Shown: positions 8,327-18,700, counted from the first letter of the stretch. The stretch: 64,000 nucleotides of DNA from Rhizobium tropici CIAT 899 (GCF_000330885.1 NC_020062.1:132374-196373); one strand, 5' to 3'. Made by a program: numbers and translations. Notes: a model not told the origin generated them from the sequence alone.

Positions 8327-8809
8327 TCAGTTTCTGGGGTACCGAAGCCAGGTGCGTACCGAGGCCAGGATGCTTTCCTTCACCTCGGCCATCCACTTTC
8401 GAACGATCTCAACGCGATCCATAATCCATTTGAGCCACGCGTAGGTTAGCAGCTTTTCACGACCCGCGTGGAACAGGCGCTCAACCAGGAGAAAGCTCAT
8501 TAGGTAGGCCAGTGCGATTATGACAAGCCCGGAGATCACGTGGCCCCGAGCGATCACGACCAATGCATAAATCTTCAGGGGTTCGGCAATCGCCAGCGGA
8601 ACGACAAAGAGAACGAGAATGGCGCTTCGTGGCAAGGATCCGACATACTCGCCGAAGTGCTTCACGATGGAAAGCGAAGCAAACCAGTGCACAAGCGGCC
8701 GATAAACGGGCCGGGCGATCTCGCTGATGATGACGAGCACGGCTATGATGAGCCGCAGGGGCAGTAATAGGAGCTGCCAGGCAGACTGGCGTTGGTGTTT
8801 CATGACCAT
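8327..8809 (-). CDS. small membrane protein, hypothetical
   Basis: A 160-residue protein starting at ATG 8809 (or 8803). Hydrophobic segments lie at about residues 12-32 (LLLLPLRLIIAVLVIISEIA), 60-80 (AILVLFVVPLAIAEPLKIYALVV) and 88-108 (VISGLVIIALAYLMSFLLVE), followed by a charged, amphipathic tail (YAWLKWIMDRVEIVRKWMAEVKES). Two to three transmembrane helices are therefore likely. It resembles hypothetical membrane proteins I associate with Rhizobiales, but I can assign no function. The neighbours do not suggest one. Confidence 0.7.
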   Translation of the reverse strand: MVMKHQRQSAWQLLLLPLRLIIAVLVIISEIARPVYRPLVHWFASLSIVKHFGEYVGSLPRSAILVLFVVPLAIAEPLKIYALVVIARGHVISGLVIIALAYLMSFLLVERLFHAGREKLLTYAWLKWIMDRVEIVRKWMAEVKESILASVRTWLRYPRN

Positions 8810-8941
8810 ATTCGAATGCCTGGAATCGCCATCAATCGGTTGACGTTATGCAGCCTGTTTGATCTTCGCCAAAATTCGCCACTTCATCAAAAATGCCGTC
8901 TTCCGTTGAACGGTAGAGCAGGTTGATCTTCTCGAAACAAG

Positions 8942-9313
8942 CTATCTGACACGCCATGGCGGGTTGATGCGATTTTGCCCAGCAAAATACAACAGGACGC
9001 GATTGCCACCAGGATCAAACAGTTCGGCTTCCCGCCACAGCCAACTTTTATCTTCCGGCGGGCTGGTGAAATAAAGTCCCTTCTTCTCCAGTTGGCTAAC
9101 CGTTTCGTCCAAATCGTCACATTCAAAATACACCGTTGTCCCGCCACCGTTGCTTTCGCCTTGGTGCAGCGAAAACGTGCTATCGCCGTCAGGGCATAAG
9201 AGGCGGGCATAGTGAGGACGGGCGTCGACGACGGGCTTGAGGCCAAGGGTACAATAGAAGTTCCAGCCTGCATCGAGGTCAGGCATCGTTACCGTCACTT
9301 GATTCAAGCGCAT
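8942..9313 (-). CDS. VOC-family (glyoxalase/bleomycin-resistance fold) protein
   Basis: A 123-residue protein beginning MRLNQVTVTMPDLDAGWNFYCTLGL at ATG 9313, preceded by GGAGGA with nine-base spacing. A longer open frame upstream is rejected because this start has the ribosome binding site and the family N-terminus. Two beta-alpha-beta-beta-beta modules are visible: residues ~1-55 end in STFSLHQGE, and the second ends with EAELFDPGGNRVLLYFAG. The ELFDPGGN signature is common in VOC proteins and contributes a metal-binding Glu/His region. Members include metal-dependent dioxygenases, isomerases and drug-binding proteins; the substrate is unknown. Confidence 0.85.
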   Translation of the reverse strand: MRLNQVTVTMPDLDAGWNFYCTLGLKPVVDARPHYARLLCPDGDSTFSLHQGESNGGGTTVYFECDDLDETVSQLEKKGLYFTSPPEDKSWLWREAELFDPGGNRVLLYFAGQNRINPPWRVR

Positions 9314-9452
9314 GATCCGTGTCCTCCAGAAACAACCCTTTGTTGCCGTAATATATGGGCGAGGGCACCGCATCATGCAGCCACCGTGCGCAAGAAAATT
9401 CAAGGCGAGCGCGAGGATATTGTAATCGTGTGGGGATGTGCTCCTGTAACGA

Positions 9453-10061
9453 CTACCAGGCACCAACGAGGGAGTTGCCGATGAGCGGTACGGCGCTGGA
9501 TTTGCCATCCTGATGCCGCACCGTGATCGATGCCTGCATCTTCCTCGGAGATTTCCGAAACCAGTTCGCGGCGAGGCTGGCCAGGTCTCCAATCATCGGA
9601 TTCTTTTGCCAGTCCGCGAAACGTCGGCTCGTTGCATCAGGTTCGGAACGATAGAAGAAATCGCCGGACTGGCTCAAATCATTGATGGACGGGCGCATCG
9701 ACGAGAGTGGCCGCTGAAACATCTTTGGCGGTATCACCAAACCCGAGGTGCTTTGTGAGAACGTAGGGGTCATGAAATCGATCGCCCAATCGTCAGCCAC
9801 CACCCAGCAATGGAAATTCTCACCAGCGCCCGAGACATAACCGTCGTCGCGCTGGTCTGCGAACAGGATGTACTTTCCGTCGAGGTTGTACGCCGCCAGC
9901 CCGCTTTTTGCCTTTGCCTTGATCTTGAAGTGCTGTTCGAGGATGAAGGCTCCGAAGGTGCTGAAATACATCGAAGCCGTAGCGGGATTGGCGTTTTCGT
10001 TGACAAGCAGGCTGTTGATGACCCGGTAAATCCGATTGTAGTCGCTTTGGGTGATCAACAT
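9453..10061 (-). CDS. DUF2026-like hypothetical protein
   Basis: A 202-residue protein from ATG 10061 with AAGGGG upstream. It reads MLITQSDYNRIYRVINSLLV..., then GLAAYNLDGKYILFADQRDDGYVSGAGENFHCWVVADDWAIDFMTPTF, close to what I remember of the DUF2026 family. The FHCWV...WAIDFMTP pattern resembles a papain/transglutaminase-like Cys/His arrangement, but catalytic identity cannot be confirmed by eye. It has no signal peptide and should be cytoplasmic. It precedes the VOC gene on the same strand with ~140 bases between them. Confidence 0.65.
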   Translation of the reverse strand: MLITQSDYNRIYRVINSLLVNENANPATASMYFSTFGAFILEQHFKIKAKAKSGLAAYNLDGKYILFADQRDDGYVSGAGENFHCWVVADDWAIDFMTPTFSQSTSGLVIPPKMFQRPLSSMRPSINDLSQSGDFFYRSEPDATSRRFADWQKNPMIGDLASLAANWFRKSPRKMQASITVRHQDGKSSAVPLIGNSLVGAW

Positions 10062-10335
10062 CACCGGTTCCCCTTAATCCAGATGGCTGGCATTCCCGTA
10101 AGTGACGACAGAGGCCGTGTAAACTCCATATGCGATGGGTTGCCACGACAAAATCCACCATAGGTGGCTCATTCACCTCAGGACGAAAATCTTCGTAATT
10201 CCATAACTCGCATCGACGCCGGATCGGATGGCCTAAGTCATTGATAATATGTGATGTGACACGAAAACAGCGCTTCGATTCCCTTCAAGAGCAAAGATGC
10301 TCGGAACATGTTCCCTACGAATTTCCGTGAGTCCG

Positions 10336-10932
10336 TTACAGCCCGGCCGGCTCGGCACAACCGAACAGGATTGCTTGGCTCATCTGCCGGTAGCGTGCCG
10401 TGATTTCCTCTGACGAAGGTGCGAAAAAACTTTGATTGGTTCCACGAGCACCGTCGCAAAGCAGCTGCACCAAGGTTTCGATCGATATTGTGGGTCGAAG
10501 CGTCAATTGGCCATTGGCGATTATTTGTTGGAGTAATGCAGCGAAATTGGCCTGGAAAACTGTTGCCGCTTCGACCATCTCCGGACGGCAGAGGCGAAAT
10601 GCGTAGTCGTTGACTTCAAGCGCGAAGGGTGAAAGCACCAATTTCCTTCTCGTATCACCATATCGAACATCGAGCACCGCCGTGACGATATCAAGGACAT
10701 CGGCGCCCGCCGAAAGCAGCCTGGTGCCTTCGCTAAGACTGCCCAGTCGGGTGCGTTGATTGTTTTGGCGAACCATTGCCTGGAAGGCTTCTTCCTTGCT
10801 GCTGAAGTGATGATAGAGGCCTCGGCGCGTAATATTGCAATATTTTGCCAGTTTGCTCATTGTCATGGCTTCATAGCCATGATCGAGAAAACTTTGGGTA
10901 ATATTGGAAACCAGGACTTCGTAGGCCGACAT
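10336..10932 (-). CDS. TetR-family transcriptional regulator
   Basis: About 198 residues from ATG 10932; a TTG at 10947 with GAGAG upstream is an alternative. The N-terminal HTH reads FLDHGYEAMTMSKLAKYCNITRRGLYHHFSSKEEAFQAMV, a standard TetR DNA-binding domain (residues ~12-55). The C-terminal domain is the variable ligand-binding part. It lies downstream of the MFS gene on the same strand, and such pairs usually mean the regulator represses the transporter. The palindromes at 12552-12568 and 12596-12624, upstream of the MFS gene, are the most likely binding sites. Confidence 0.88.
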   Translation of the reverse strand: MSAYEVLVSNITQSFLDHGYEAMTMSKLAKYCNITRRGLYHHFSSKEEAFQAMVRQNNQRTRLGSLSEGTRLLSAGADVLDIVTAVLDVRYGDTRRKLVLSPFALEVNDYAFRLCRPEMVEAATVFQANFAALLQQIIANGQLTLRPTISIETLVQLLCDGARGTNQSFFAPSSEEITARYRQMSQAILFGCAEPAGL

Positions 10933-11124
10933 GCAACGCGCTTTCAACGATTCTCTCGGGTCAATCTATAAGATGCGGCGTGAACATCGAGCAAAAATGG
11001 CGTGCATTCGGTACGCGGTTCCTCTGAGGATTGCTGTAGTCGTGCAAAGTTCTCGTGGCGAACCGGGAGAGCAGCCTGACAATCCTGATCTTCAAACGTG
11101 GCTTTGTCCCGATAGACCCGATTT

Positions 11125-12432
11125 TCATATCGCGCGCGCCGCTGTGTTGTCCGGTTCGAGTTTGTAGTGGAAGATGGCCACCAACGCCAAAGCCGACGAG
11201 ACGACGAGAGCGGCAGTCGATACGATGCTGAGTGCGACGCCAATCTTGTTTGGATCGCCGATGATGTTCTGGCTTACAAACCCGACCACTGTGGGACCGA
11301 CACCCATGCCGACGAGTGTCACGATCAGAACGCCGACTGCGCTTGAGATGCCACGCATGCGGGACGGCGTGATGTCCTGAAGCGCTGGAGGACCGTTCGC
11401 AACAATGATGGTGGAAAAAAATGTTGCGGTAGATATCAAGGCAAGCGCGGCGTTGAGCGTCGAAGCAAAAGGTACTACCGCGGTGAATAGCGATGCAACC
11501 AGCGCAGCGCCGCACATGAGGATGCGGCGAGCGGCTGCAATACCACGTCGAACCAGGCTATCGCCGAGTACTGCACCAAGGATCAGCCCCGATACACTGG
11601 AGGCAATAAAGAGTGGTCCGAGGCTAAAGCCGATGGCGACTGGCGGCATATGAAAGGTGCGGATCAACACGGTGGGGATCCATGCGCTGTAGCTATAGGC
11701 TTGGGTCGCCGCGAAGGCCAGGCAGAAATAAAGGCTCGCGAGTTCTACCCGGTTATTCGAAAAATAGGCACGGATCTCGACTATGCCAGGTACAGGGCCT
11801 GGAACAGTTCCGGAATGCTTACGGGGTTCCTTGAGGCTTGCAGCCCAAAGGGCGACAGCGATGCCAGGCAGTCCGATGAAGACGAATACCATCTGCCATA
11901 TGTGCTGCATGCCCAGCAGAACGAAGATGTTCCCTGCGCTCGACAATTCATGAAGAACCGTCGCTGCCAAAACAAGCGATAGACCAGCTCCGATGAATGC
12001 GCCTGTGCTGTAAATGCTTATTGCAAGTCCGCGTCGCCGGGTGGCGAACAAATCGCTGATCAGGGAATAGGCGGCGGGTGTGAGGGCCGCTTCTCCCAAT
12101 GCGACACCTGTCCGGCACAGCAAAAGAGCTCCGAAACTGTCTGCGAAGCCGCAAGCGGCTGTCATGATGCTCCAGAGCGCGATTCCCACGGCGGCGATCC
12201 ACACACGGTTTCCGGTATCAACTAAGCGGCCCAGCGGCAATCCGGCGGTTGCCAGAACAATGGCGAAGGTGAAACCCTGCAACAGGCCGATCTGCAGATC
12301 CGTCAAATGAAGGTCCTGTCTCAGCGGCTCCGCCAGGAGACCAAGTATTTGCCGGTCGAGATAAGACAAGGTGGAGGCGATGGTCAGAACGCCCAAGGTA
12401 TAGGGCGGGTTAATCGGTCTGGGTGAGGGCAT
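11125..12432 (-). CDS. MFS transporter (Spinster-like branch)
   Basis: About 435 residues with twelve predicted membrane helices. The start at ATG 12432 is preceded by AGGACCTGAGCGG; a TTG at 12453 is less likely. It begins PPYTLGVLTIASTLSYLDRQILGLLAEPLRQDLHLTDLQIGLLQGF, with the YLDRQ motif in helix 1 and G.LVDTGNRVWIAAVG at the helix 2-3 loop (motif A region). The central loop holds LKEPRKHSG. These features suit the Spinster/ACS-like MFS group, which moves organic anions or lipids. The substrate is unknown. A TetR gene follows 190 bases downstream. Confidence 0.85.
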   Translation of the reverse strand: MPSPRPINPPYTLGVLTIASTLSYLDRQILGLLAEPLRQDLHLTDLQIGLLQGFTFAIVLATAGLPLGRLVDTGNRVWIAAVGIALWSIMTAACGFADSFGALLLCRTGVALGEAALTPAAYSLISDLFATRRRGLAISIYSTGAFIGAGLSLVLAATVLHELSSAGNIFVLLGMQHIWQMVFVFIGLPGIAVALWAASLKEPRKHSGTVPGPVPGIVEIRAYFSNNRVELASLYFCLAFAATQAYSYSAWIPTVLIRTFHMPPVAIGFSLGPLFIASSVSGLILGAVLGDSLVRRGIAAARRILMCGAALVASLFTAVVPFASTLNAALALISTATFFSTIIVANGPPALQDITPSRMRGISSAVGVLIVTLVGMGVGPTVVGFVSQNIIGDPNKIGVALSIVSTAALVVSSALALVAIFHYKLEPDNTAARAI

Positions 12433-12551
12433 CCGCTCAGGTCCTTTTGGCAAACCAATGGTTTTGGCGATGACATGAAGCGTACATTAAATCTCCCACC
12501 TTCTGACGCGAGTACCATTCGATACCGGTCGATTTCTCAGATTACAACAAT

Positions 12552-12568
12552 ATGAGAAACATTCTCAT
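12552..12568. promoter_or_regulatory. palindromic operator candidate 1
   Basis: ATGAGAA-ACA-TTCTCAT is a perfect inverted repeat with seven-base arms, in the divergent interval between the MFS gene (start 12432) and the gene at 12748. The same half-site occurs in the second palindrome 30 bases away. Confidence 0.6.
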
Positions 12569-12595
12569 TGACAAGTGACCGGCGATCCGGCATTT

Positions 12596-12624
12596 ACTTC
12601 TCATATTTTGAAAATGTGAGAAGT
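12596..12624. promoter_or_regulatory. palindromic operator candidate 2
   Basis: A 29-base inverted repeat: outer arms ACTTCTCA and TGAGAAGT are perfect and the inner TATTTT-G-AAAATG pairs except for one position. It shares the TTCTCA(T)/(A)TGAGAA half-site with the palindrome at 12552-12568. It is suited to a dimeric regulator such as the nearby TetR or the product of 12748. Confidence 0.6.
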
Positions 12625-12747
12625 TTTTAGACTTCGCCAAAGAATTGCGGGTCGAGGCAGCGCTCCTAGTCAGCAAGTGGACCGGAACGATCTGACGAGG
12701 ACTTTGGATGGTTCCGTTGGCGGATTCGCTAGCCGGAGATCGCATTC

Positions 12748-13707
12748 TTGGGACAGATGATAGAATTTCCGGATGCATTTCCATCTGTTGAAGGCGAGGA
12801 AGCAAACGATCGGTTGCGGGGCGGCGTGAGCGACATGATTTCACGCGCTGCCTTCCCATCTGCCGTCTTTTTCCTGGCTTCGGCGATGTTCGAGGCTCAC
12901 AAGCAATCGCCGCGTGCCGCAGCGCTGTTTGCAACACAGCAGCGTTGGCTCCTGAGCCATGCCGCAGTCGCTCACTTTTTTCGGCCCATCGGCGATGTAG
13001 AGCCGGGTCTCAGCCGTAGAAGCCTCGGCCTTCTGGCAACCTTCCTTGGTCTTGCGAGCCGCAATACAGCCTATACCTTCTTCGATGAATCGATGAAGTA
13101 TGGCGTCATTCAGGCGATCGACACTCAGGTCGCTGGCCATCGTGGATGGGCAAAACCATCGCTTGAATCCCTGTCTCTCCTGGCGCTCTGGTACAATCTG
13201 CATTTCCAGGCGCTCGATCTGCTCGATGACGGACAAAGATATGTGCAATTCTCCACGCAATGGGAGAGCTTGCTTCCGTTGATCCAGCCGGTCGTGGCGA
13301 ATGCTCTGTTCTTCACTCCCGAAGTGCGCACGCCGGGACCGCTCTACAGGATCTTCAGCTGGATCGATTCGGGTGGCTGGGTGATGGATCGGCTGATCGC
13401 AGGTGTCGATTGGCAAAGCTTTCCGCAGCCGGAGCGATATCTCACGGACGTCAGCTCCATTGCATATCTGGCGCGAGCGACGGGTCTTTCGAGTGCGCAT
13501 ACCAGCCGCAAGATCTCGGAAGCTCAAGCGATTGGAGGACTTGGCTGGGCTGGGCGGCCGGGACATTCGCCGATGTGGATTTCGCGCGGCTTCTACGAGG
13601 AATATGCGCAGTTCCAGGCGCAAAAGCTGATCATCCTCGATGGCGCGCTCACCAACGCTTTAAGCGGTGGGGCGGCTGTTTCTCAGGGAGCCTGCAATTG
13701 CGAATAA
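12748..13707 (+). CDS. hypothetical protein with C-terminal winged-helix-like segment
   Basis: 319 residues from TTG 12748, with GGAG nine bases upstream; ATG 12757 is the alternative. Most of the protein is helical and unassigned. Residues ~235-285 (SSIAYLARATGLSSAHTSRKISEAQAIGGLGWAGRPGHSPMWISRGF) read like a helix-turn-helix with a following wing, as in MarR-type regulators. This suggests a transcription factor with a large N-terminal sensing part. It is transcribed away from the MFS gene across two palindromes. I cannot name the family. Confidence 0.65.
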   Translation: MGQMIEFPDAFPSVEGEEANDRLRGGVSDMISRAAFPSAVFFLASAMFEAHKQSPRAAALFATQQRWLLSHAAVAHFFRPIGDVEPGLSRRSLGLLATFLGLASRNTAYTFFDESMKYGVIQAIDTQVAGHRGWAKPSLESLSLLALWYNLHFQALDLLDDGQRYVQFSTQWESLLPLIQPVVANALFFTPEVRTPGPLYRIFSWIDSGGWVMDRLIAGVDWQSFPQPERYLTDVSSIAYLARATGLSSAHTSRKISEAQAIGGLGWAGRPGHSPMWISRGFYEEYAQFQAQKLIILDGALTNALSGGAAVSQGACNCE

Positions 13708-13883
13708 GACGGTCTGTCTTCCTTGGCGTTTGCCGACATTCGCCTGCGGAGACTCCTCAAGATCTCCCAAGTCAAAAATGGATGCTGACCTCTGTAGCCA
13801 ACTTTATTAGTCCTGCTGCGGGGAGGGGTCGTGTCGGCAATTTTCGACCATTCCTTGCGGAATTGCTTCGAACACGACTGCGT

Positions 13884-15713
13884 ATGCTGAGATTGAGGTT
13901 CATTTTGACTTTCGGATACCGTTTTTTCCGATCCTTGGGACTGGCCGCGAGCGTTGCAGTGATGGCGCCGGCATGCCTTGCCTTTGCGCAGACCGCCTCG
14001 CAGGTGACGCCGCAGAGCTTCGAGCCGCAGTTGCAGAAGCAGAACAGCGGCATCGTCATTCCCGAAGCGTCCGGCCCGGTCGCGCCCAAGGGGGCGGAGA
14101 AGCTCACCGTCCGCCTGAAGGCCGTCAAGGTGGAAGGTGGGTTTCCTGACTTTGCCGAGGACGAGGTGCGCGTGACGAAGAGCCTGACCGGCGGTCCCGT
14201 GACGGCGGCCGCCCTCTTCGAGGCGGTGGGTCAGCTCGAGCGGGCCTATGGCGCCAAGGGATACGGCCTGGTGCGTGTGGTGCTGCCGGCGCAGCGCCTG
14301 GTCGATGGCGCGACCTTGCGCATCGTTGTCATAGACGGCTTCGTCGAAAGCATCGACACCTCGCATCTTCCCGACAATATCCGCGAACGCATTGCCGAGA
14401 TGCTCTCGCCGCTGGTGGGCGAGAAGGGGATGTCCAACGATGAGATCGAGCGTCGGCTGCTTTTGGCGGGCGATCTGCCGGGCACGGTGCTGCGTTCGAC
14501 GCTGTCGCGCGGCACGAAGCCCGGCGGCAGCGTCCTGACGATCGAGGCGCGCTACAAGCCGGTCACGGGCTTCATCTCGGGCGACAACAATTCCACCGAC
14601 GCGCTCGGCAAATACAACACCGGCGTAGGTCTGGACTTCAATTCCGTATTCGGCTTCGGTGAACTCTTCTATCTGAGAGCCTCGGGCGCGCCGCGTTTCG
14701 GCGTTGACGAAGGCTATTTCACCGGCGCGCCGCGCAACCGGTCCTTGGCCGGCGGTGTAACCCTGCCGATCGGCATCGACGGGCTGACGCTGAACCTTGA
14801 AGCCACCGCCTCGCGCACGACGCCGGAGGCGAGCGCATCCGGGCTGCAGTTCATGTCGGACTTCACCCGCTATTCGGCACGGCTTGCCTATCCGCTGATC
14901 CGCTCGCGCGAGTTCACGCTCAACCTCAATGGCGGCTTTGATGCGCAGGACGAAGAACTACAGCTTCTTAATGGCGGCGGTGCCGCACTGTCGAAGGATC
15001 AGCTGCGCATCCTGCGCGCGGGCGCGGATCTTTCCTGGTATGTGTCCGGCGACGCGCTCGTCAGCGCCGGCCTGACTGGGTCTTTCGGCATCAATGGGCT
15101 TGGGGCACGCAGCGCGGCCGATGCCAATGGCAGCGGCACACCCTTGTCACGCCAAGGCGCGGATGCCGATTTCCAGAAGGTCGAGGTCAATCTCGGCTAT
15201 CGCCAGCCGATCGTAGAGCATCTGGTTTTCGATCTCCGCGCGAAGGCGCAGACCTCCTTCGGCCAGCCGCTGCTCAATTCCGAGCAGATCGGCCTCGTCT
15301 CCTCATCGGGCCTGTCGAGCTTCCCGACCGGCTCGATGCAGGGCGATTCCGGCTTCGTGCTGCGCGCCGAGGCGCAGTTCCCCTTCGTTACCAGCTTCAC
15401 CTTGCCGTTCGGCTGGCCGGAATTCCCGGCGCAACAGGGAACCAGTCTGCCGGATGGAAAGACCACGACCGGCGGCGTGGTGGTTTCGCCTTACCTGTTC
15501 GGCGCCTATGGCGGCGTCAAGCTCTACCAGCCGACGGCGCTGGAAAGTGGCTTCTCGCGCGGCGCGGCCTATGGCCTCGGCCTGCGGCTGGCAGCGGCCG
15601 AGCAGGCAAGCTTCAACAGCACCAACGTCAATCTTGAATATGGCCGTGTCGAGCACTTCGGCGATGGCTCCAACGACAACCGCTTCACCGTCTCGGCGGC
15701 GTTTCAGTTTTAG
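13884..15713 (+). CDS. TpsB, two-partner secretion outer-membrane transporter (ShlB/FhaC/HecB family)
   Basis: 609 residues from ATG 13884. The same frame stays open upstream, but the signal peptide (MLRLRFILTFGYRFFRSLGL...PACLAFAQT) begins here. POTRA regions follow: LTVRLKAVKVEGGFPDFAEDEV...LERAYGAKGYGLVRVVLP (~residues 70-145), then IRERIAEMLSPLVGEKGMSNDEIERRLLLAGDLPG. From about residue 225 the protein alternates short hydrophobic beta strands to the last residue, F (VSAAFQF), as in a 16-stranded barrel. It should recognise the TPS domain of the exoprotein in the periplasm and translocate it across the outer membrane. The canonical VRGY/F loop motif is not present. The tpsA gene starts ten bases after the stop, so the two are translationally close. 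Confidence 0.92.
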   Translation: MLRLRFILTFGYRFFRSLGLAASVAVMAPACLAFAQTASQVTPQSFEPQLQKQNSGIVIPEASGPVAPKGAEKLTVRLKAVKVEGGFPDFAEDEVRVTKSLTGGPVTAAALFEAVGQLERAYGAKGYGLVRVVLPAQRLVDGATLRIVVIDGFVESIDTSHLPDNIRERIAEMLSPLVGEKGMSNDEIERRLLLAGDLPGTVLRSTLSRGTKPGGSVLTIEARYKPVTGFISGDNNSTDALGKYNTGVGLDFNSVFGFGELFYLRASGAPRFGVDEGYFTGAPRNRSLAGGVTLPIGIDGLTLNLEATASRTTPEASASGLQFMSDFTRYSARLAYPLIRSREFTLNLNGGFDAQDEELQLLNGGGAALSKDQLRILRAGADLSWYVSGDALVSAGLTGSFGINGLGARSAADANGSGTPLSRQGADADFQKVEVNLGYRQPIVEHLVFDLRAKAQTSFGQPLLNSEQIGLVSSSGLSSFPTGSMQGDSGFVLRAEAQFPFVTSFTLPFGWPEFPAQQGTSLPDGKTTTGGVVVSPYLFGAYGGVKLYQPTALESGFSRGAAYGLGLRLAAAEQASFNSTNVNLEYGRVEHFGDGSNDNRFTVSAAFQF

Positions 15714-15723
15714 GATAGCAGCG

Positions 15724-18700
15724 ATGACCCCACAGACGAACCGCCGGACGTTCAGCAATGGAGTGCTTTCGCATAGAACCAGGACGCGCAAGGTCCGGCT
15801 CGTCGCGCTACTGGCGTCGACGGCGCTTGCCCACGCGACGGTGGCGCCGGCCCAGTCGCTGCCCTCAGGCGGGCAGGTGGCAGCCGGTCGTGCCACGATC
15901 GGGACGCCATCGGCCGGCGCCTTGACCATCAACCAGACGAGCGGCAGCGCCGTCGTCAACTGGCAGAGCTTCAATGTCGGCAAGGCCAATCGCGTCACCT
16001 TCGTCCAGCCCGATGCCAACGCCGCCATTCTCAATCGTGTGACGGGAGAGACAAGCTCGACCATATCAGGTCAGATCAATGCCAATGGCCAGGTCTATCT
16101 GGTCAATCCGAACGGCATTGCGATCACCAGTTCAGGCACGGTCAAGGCAGGCGCCTTCGTCGCTTCGACGCTCGGCATCTCCGATGACGACTTCATGGGT
16201 GGCAAGCGGACGTTTGCCGGCAATGGCGTCTCTGCCCCGCTGACGAATGCCGGTGCAATCACCATCAACCGCGGCGGCTACATGGCGCTGATCGGCGGCA
16301 CGGTCGCCAATTCCGGCGTCATCACCGTGCCAATGGGCAAGGCGGCCCTCGGATCCGGCGAACAAGCAACGCTTGATCTGTCGGGCGACGGCTTCCTCCA
16401 GGTGGCGGTACCGACCAAGGCGGACGGCAGTGGGGCGTTGGTCGACAACAGCGGCAAGATCGCAGCCAGGGGCGGCACGGTGCAGCTCACCGCCGCAGCG
16501 GCCAAGGACATGGCGCGGCAGGCGGTCAACATGTCGGGCACGATCGAGGCCAACGGCGTTTCCGGCAAGAGCGGCGATATCACGCTCACCGGCGGCGAAG
16601 GCGAAGTGGCGGTTTCGGGCACGCTCGATGCCAGCAATGCCGCCGGTAAGGGCGGCAAGGTCACCGTGACGGGCCGGTCGATCAAGCTTGCCTCCGCCAA
16701 GGTCAACGCGTCCGGCAAGACCGGCGGCGGCACGGTCAATATCGGCGGCAACCGTCAGGGGAAGGGCCTGCTGCAGCATGCCGAGACGCTTGATGTCGAC
16801 GCCCATACCGTCATCAATGCCAATGCGGTCACCACGGGCGGTGGCGGCAATGTCGTCTTATGGTCGGACGATCTGACGAACTTTGCCGGTACGATCACTG
16901 CCAAGGGCGGCGCAATCTCAGGCAATGGCGGCGAGGTGGAGGTATCGGGCAAGGCGAGGCTTTCCTATACCGGTCTTACCGATCTGATGGCAGCGCATGG
17001 CTCCTTCGGCAATCTGCTGCTCGACCCCTACAATGTGACGATCTCGACCGGCACAAGCAGCAACACGGATGGCAGCTTTAATGCCACCGGCAATGACAGC
17101 ATCATCAACGTCAACACGCTCACCAATGCACTCGCGACCGCCAACGTCACAGTCACGACCGGATCGTCGTCGGATGCCACCAATCCGCAGGCCGGCACCA
17201 TCAGCGTCGCAGCGCCGATCAACTGGAGCGCGCTCACCACGCTGACGCTCGCGGCGGCATCGGACATCAACATCAACAGCGCGATCACGACAAATGGCGG
17301 CCTCATCGTATCTTCTGGCGGTACGATTTCTGCGCCGGCGGCGGTCAATGTCGGCGCCTTCGTGCTGGCTGCGGGCAACTGGGTGCAGAACAGCGCTACA
17401 CTGCCCGCCTTCTCGGCCAAGGACTTCCGCATCACCGACGGTACGTCCTTCCTGCGTGTCACCGGCGGTGACGGCACCAGCGCCACGCCCTACACGGTCG
17501 CGGATGTCTACGGCTTGCAGGGCATCGGCTCGTCCAGCGACTATCTCTCGGCCAAATGGAAGCTTGCAGGTGACATCGACGCCTCCGGCACCGCGATCTG
17601 GAATAATGGTGCGGGGTTCAATCCCATCGGCGATGACAACATCACCTTTACAGGTCGTCTCGACGGCGCGAGCCATACGATCACCGGGCTGACCATAAAC
17701 AGGCCGAATACCAACACCGTTGGCCTGTTCGGCATTATCGGCCAGGGCGGTGGGGTCTCTGGTCTTGGCCTGGTCAACGCCAGTGTTTCGGGCCGATCGA
17801 TGACTGGCGGGCTCGCGGGCTCGAACGCCGGCGGGATCGCCCAGTCCTATATCAGTGGCAGCGTTTCGGGGGCGACTCATACCGGCGGCCTCGTTGGTTA
17901 CAATACAGGTGCGATCAACCTATCCTACGCTACTGCCTCGGTCTCGGGAGCCTCGAATGTTGGCGGCCTGCTCGGCACGAACTTCGGTACGATGAACCAG
18001 GTTTATGCATCCGGCGCGGTCTCAGGGATGGGCAATGTCGGTGGCCTTGTCGGTGGGAACAGCGGCACGGTCGTGGCGTCTTACTTCGATATGAGCACGA
18101 CCCTGCAGTCTTCAGGTGTTGGTAGTGGTTCCACCTCCGGCATCAGCGGCTTGAACTCGGCGCAGGCGCGCAACGCGTCGAACTATTCGGGTTGGGATTT
18201 CACCACCGACTGGTACCAGTCCGGAGACCTGCGCCCGATTCTGCGTTCGGAAGCGGCGGCAGCCGACGCAAACGGCGTCGTCACCATCTCTAACCTGCAC
18301 CAGCTTGCGCTGATGGGCGCGAACCTCGCCGGCACCTACAAACTCGCGGTCGATATCGACGCGAGCGCCGCGGTTGGCACAAATGCCGCCGATATCTGGT
18401 CGAGCGGCGGCTGGGTGCCCGTCGGCGGCTACGGTGCTGCCTTTACCGGCAGCTTCGACGGCCAGGGTCACACGATTGCCGGCCTGACGGTCAACCGAGC
18501 GGCCAGTTTTCTCGGACTGTTCGGCAACGCGGCGGGGACCATCGAAAACATCGGACTGACTGGCGAGTTTATCAATGGCTACTCCTATACGGGCGGACTG
18601 GTCGGAAACAATACCGGCACGATCAGTAACGCTTACATGACCGGTACGGTCAACGGCATGCAATATGTCGGAGGGCTGACCGGCTGGAATTCCGGTTCGG

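Noticed and set aside
12841..13623. Minus-strand 260-residue frame
   Set aside because: It is antisense to the better supported gene at 12748-13707, with an Arg-rich shadow-like composition.
13260..13883. Upstream extension of the tpsB frame to 13260
   Set aside because: It overlaps the gene at 12748-13707 and encodes no signal peptide or family residues. The signal peptide begins at 13884.
15454..15723. Upstream extension of the tpsA frame
   Set aside because: It lies inside the tpsB barrel-coding sequence; the ATG at 15724 has its own ribosome binding site and the signal peptide.
15303..16806. Long open frames on the minus strand opposite tpsB/tpsA (15303-16064, 16132-16806) and others through 25.1 kb
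   Set aside because: They are antisense shadows of a GC-rich, strongly coding plus strand. They have no domains or ribosome binding sites.
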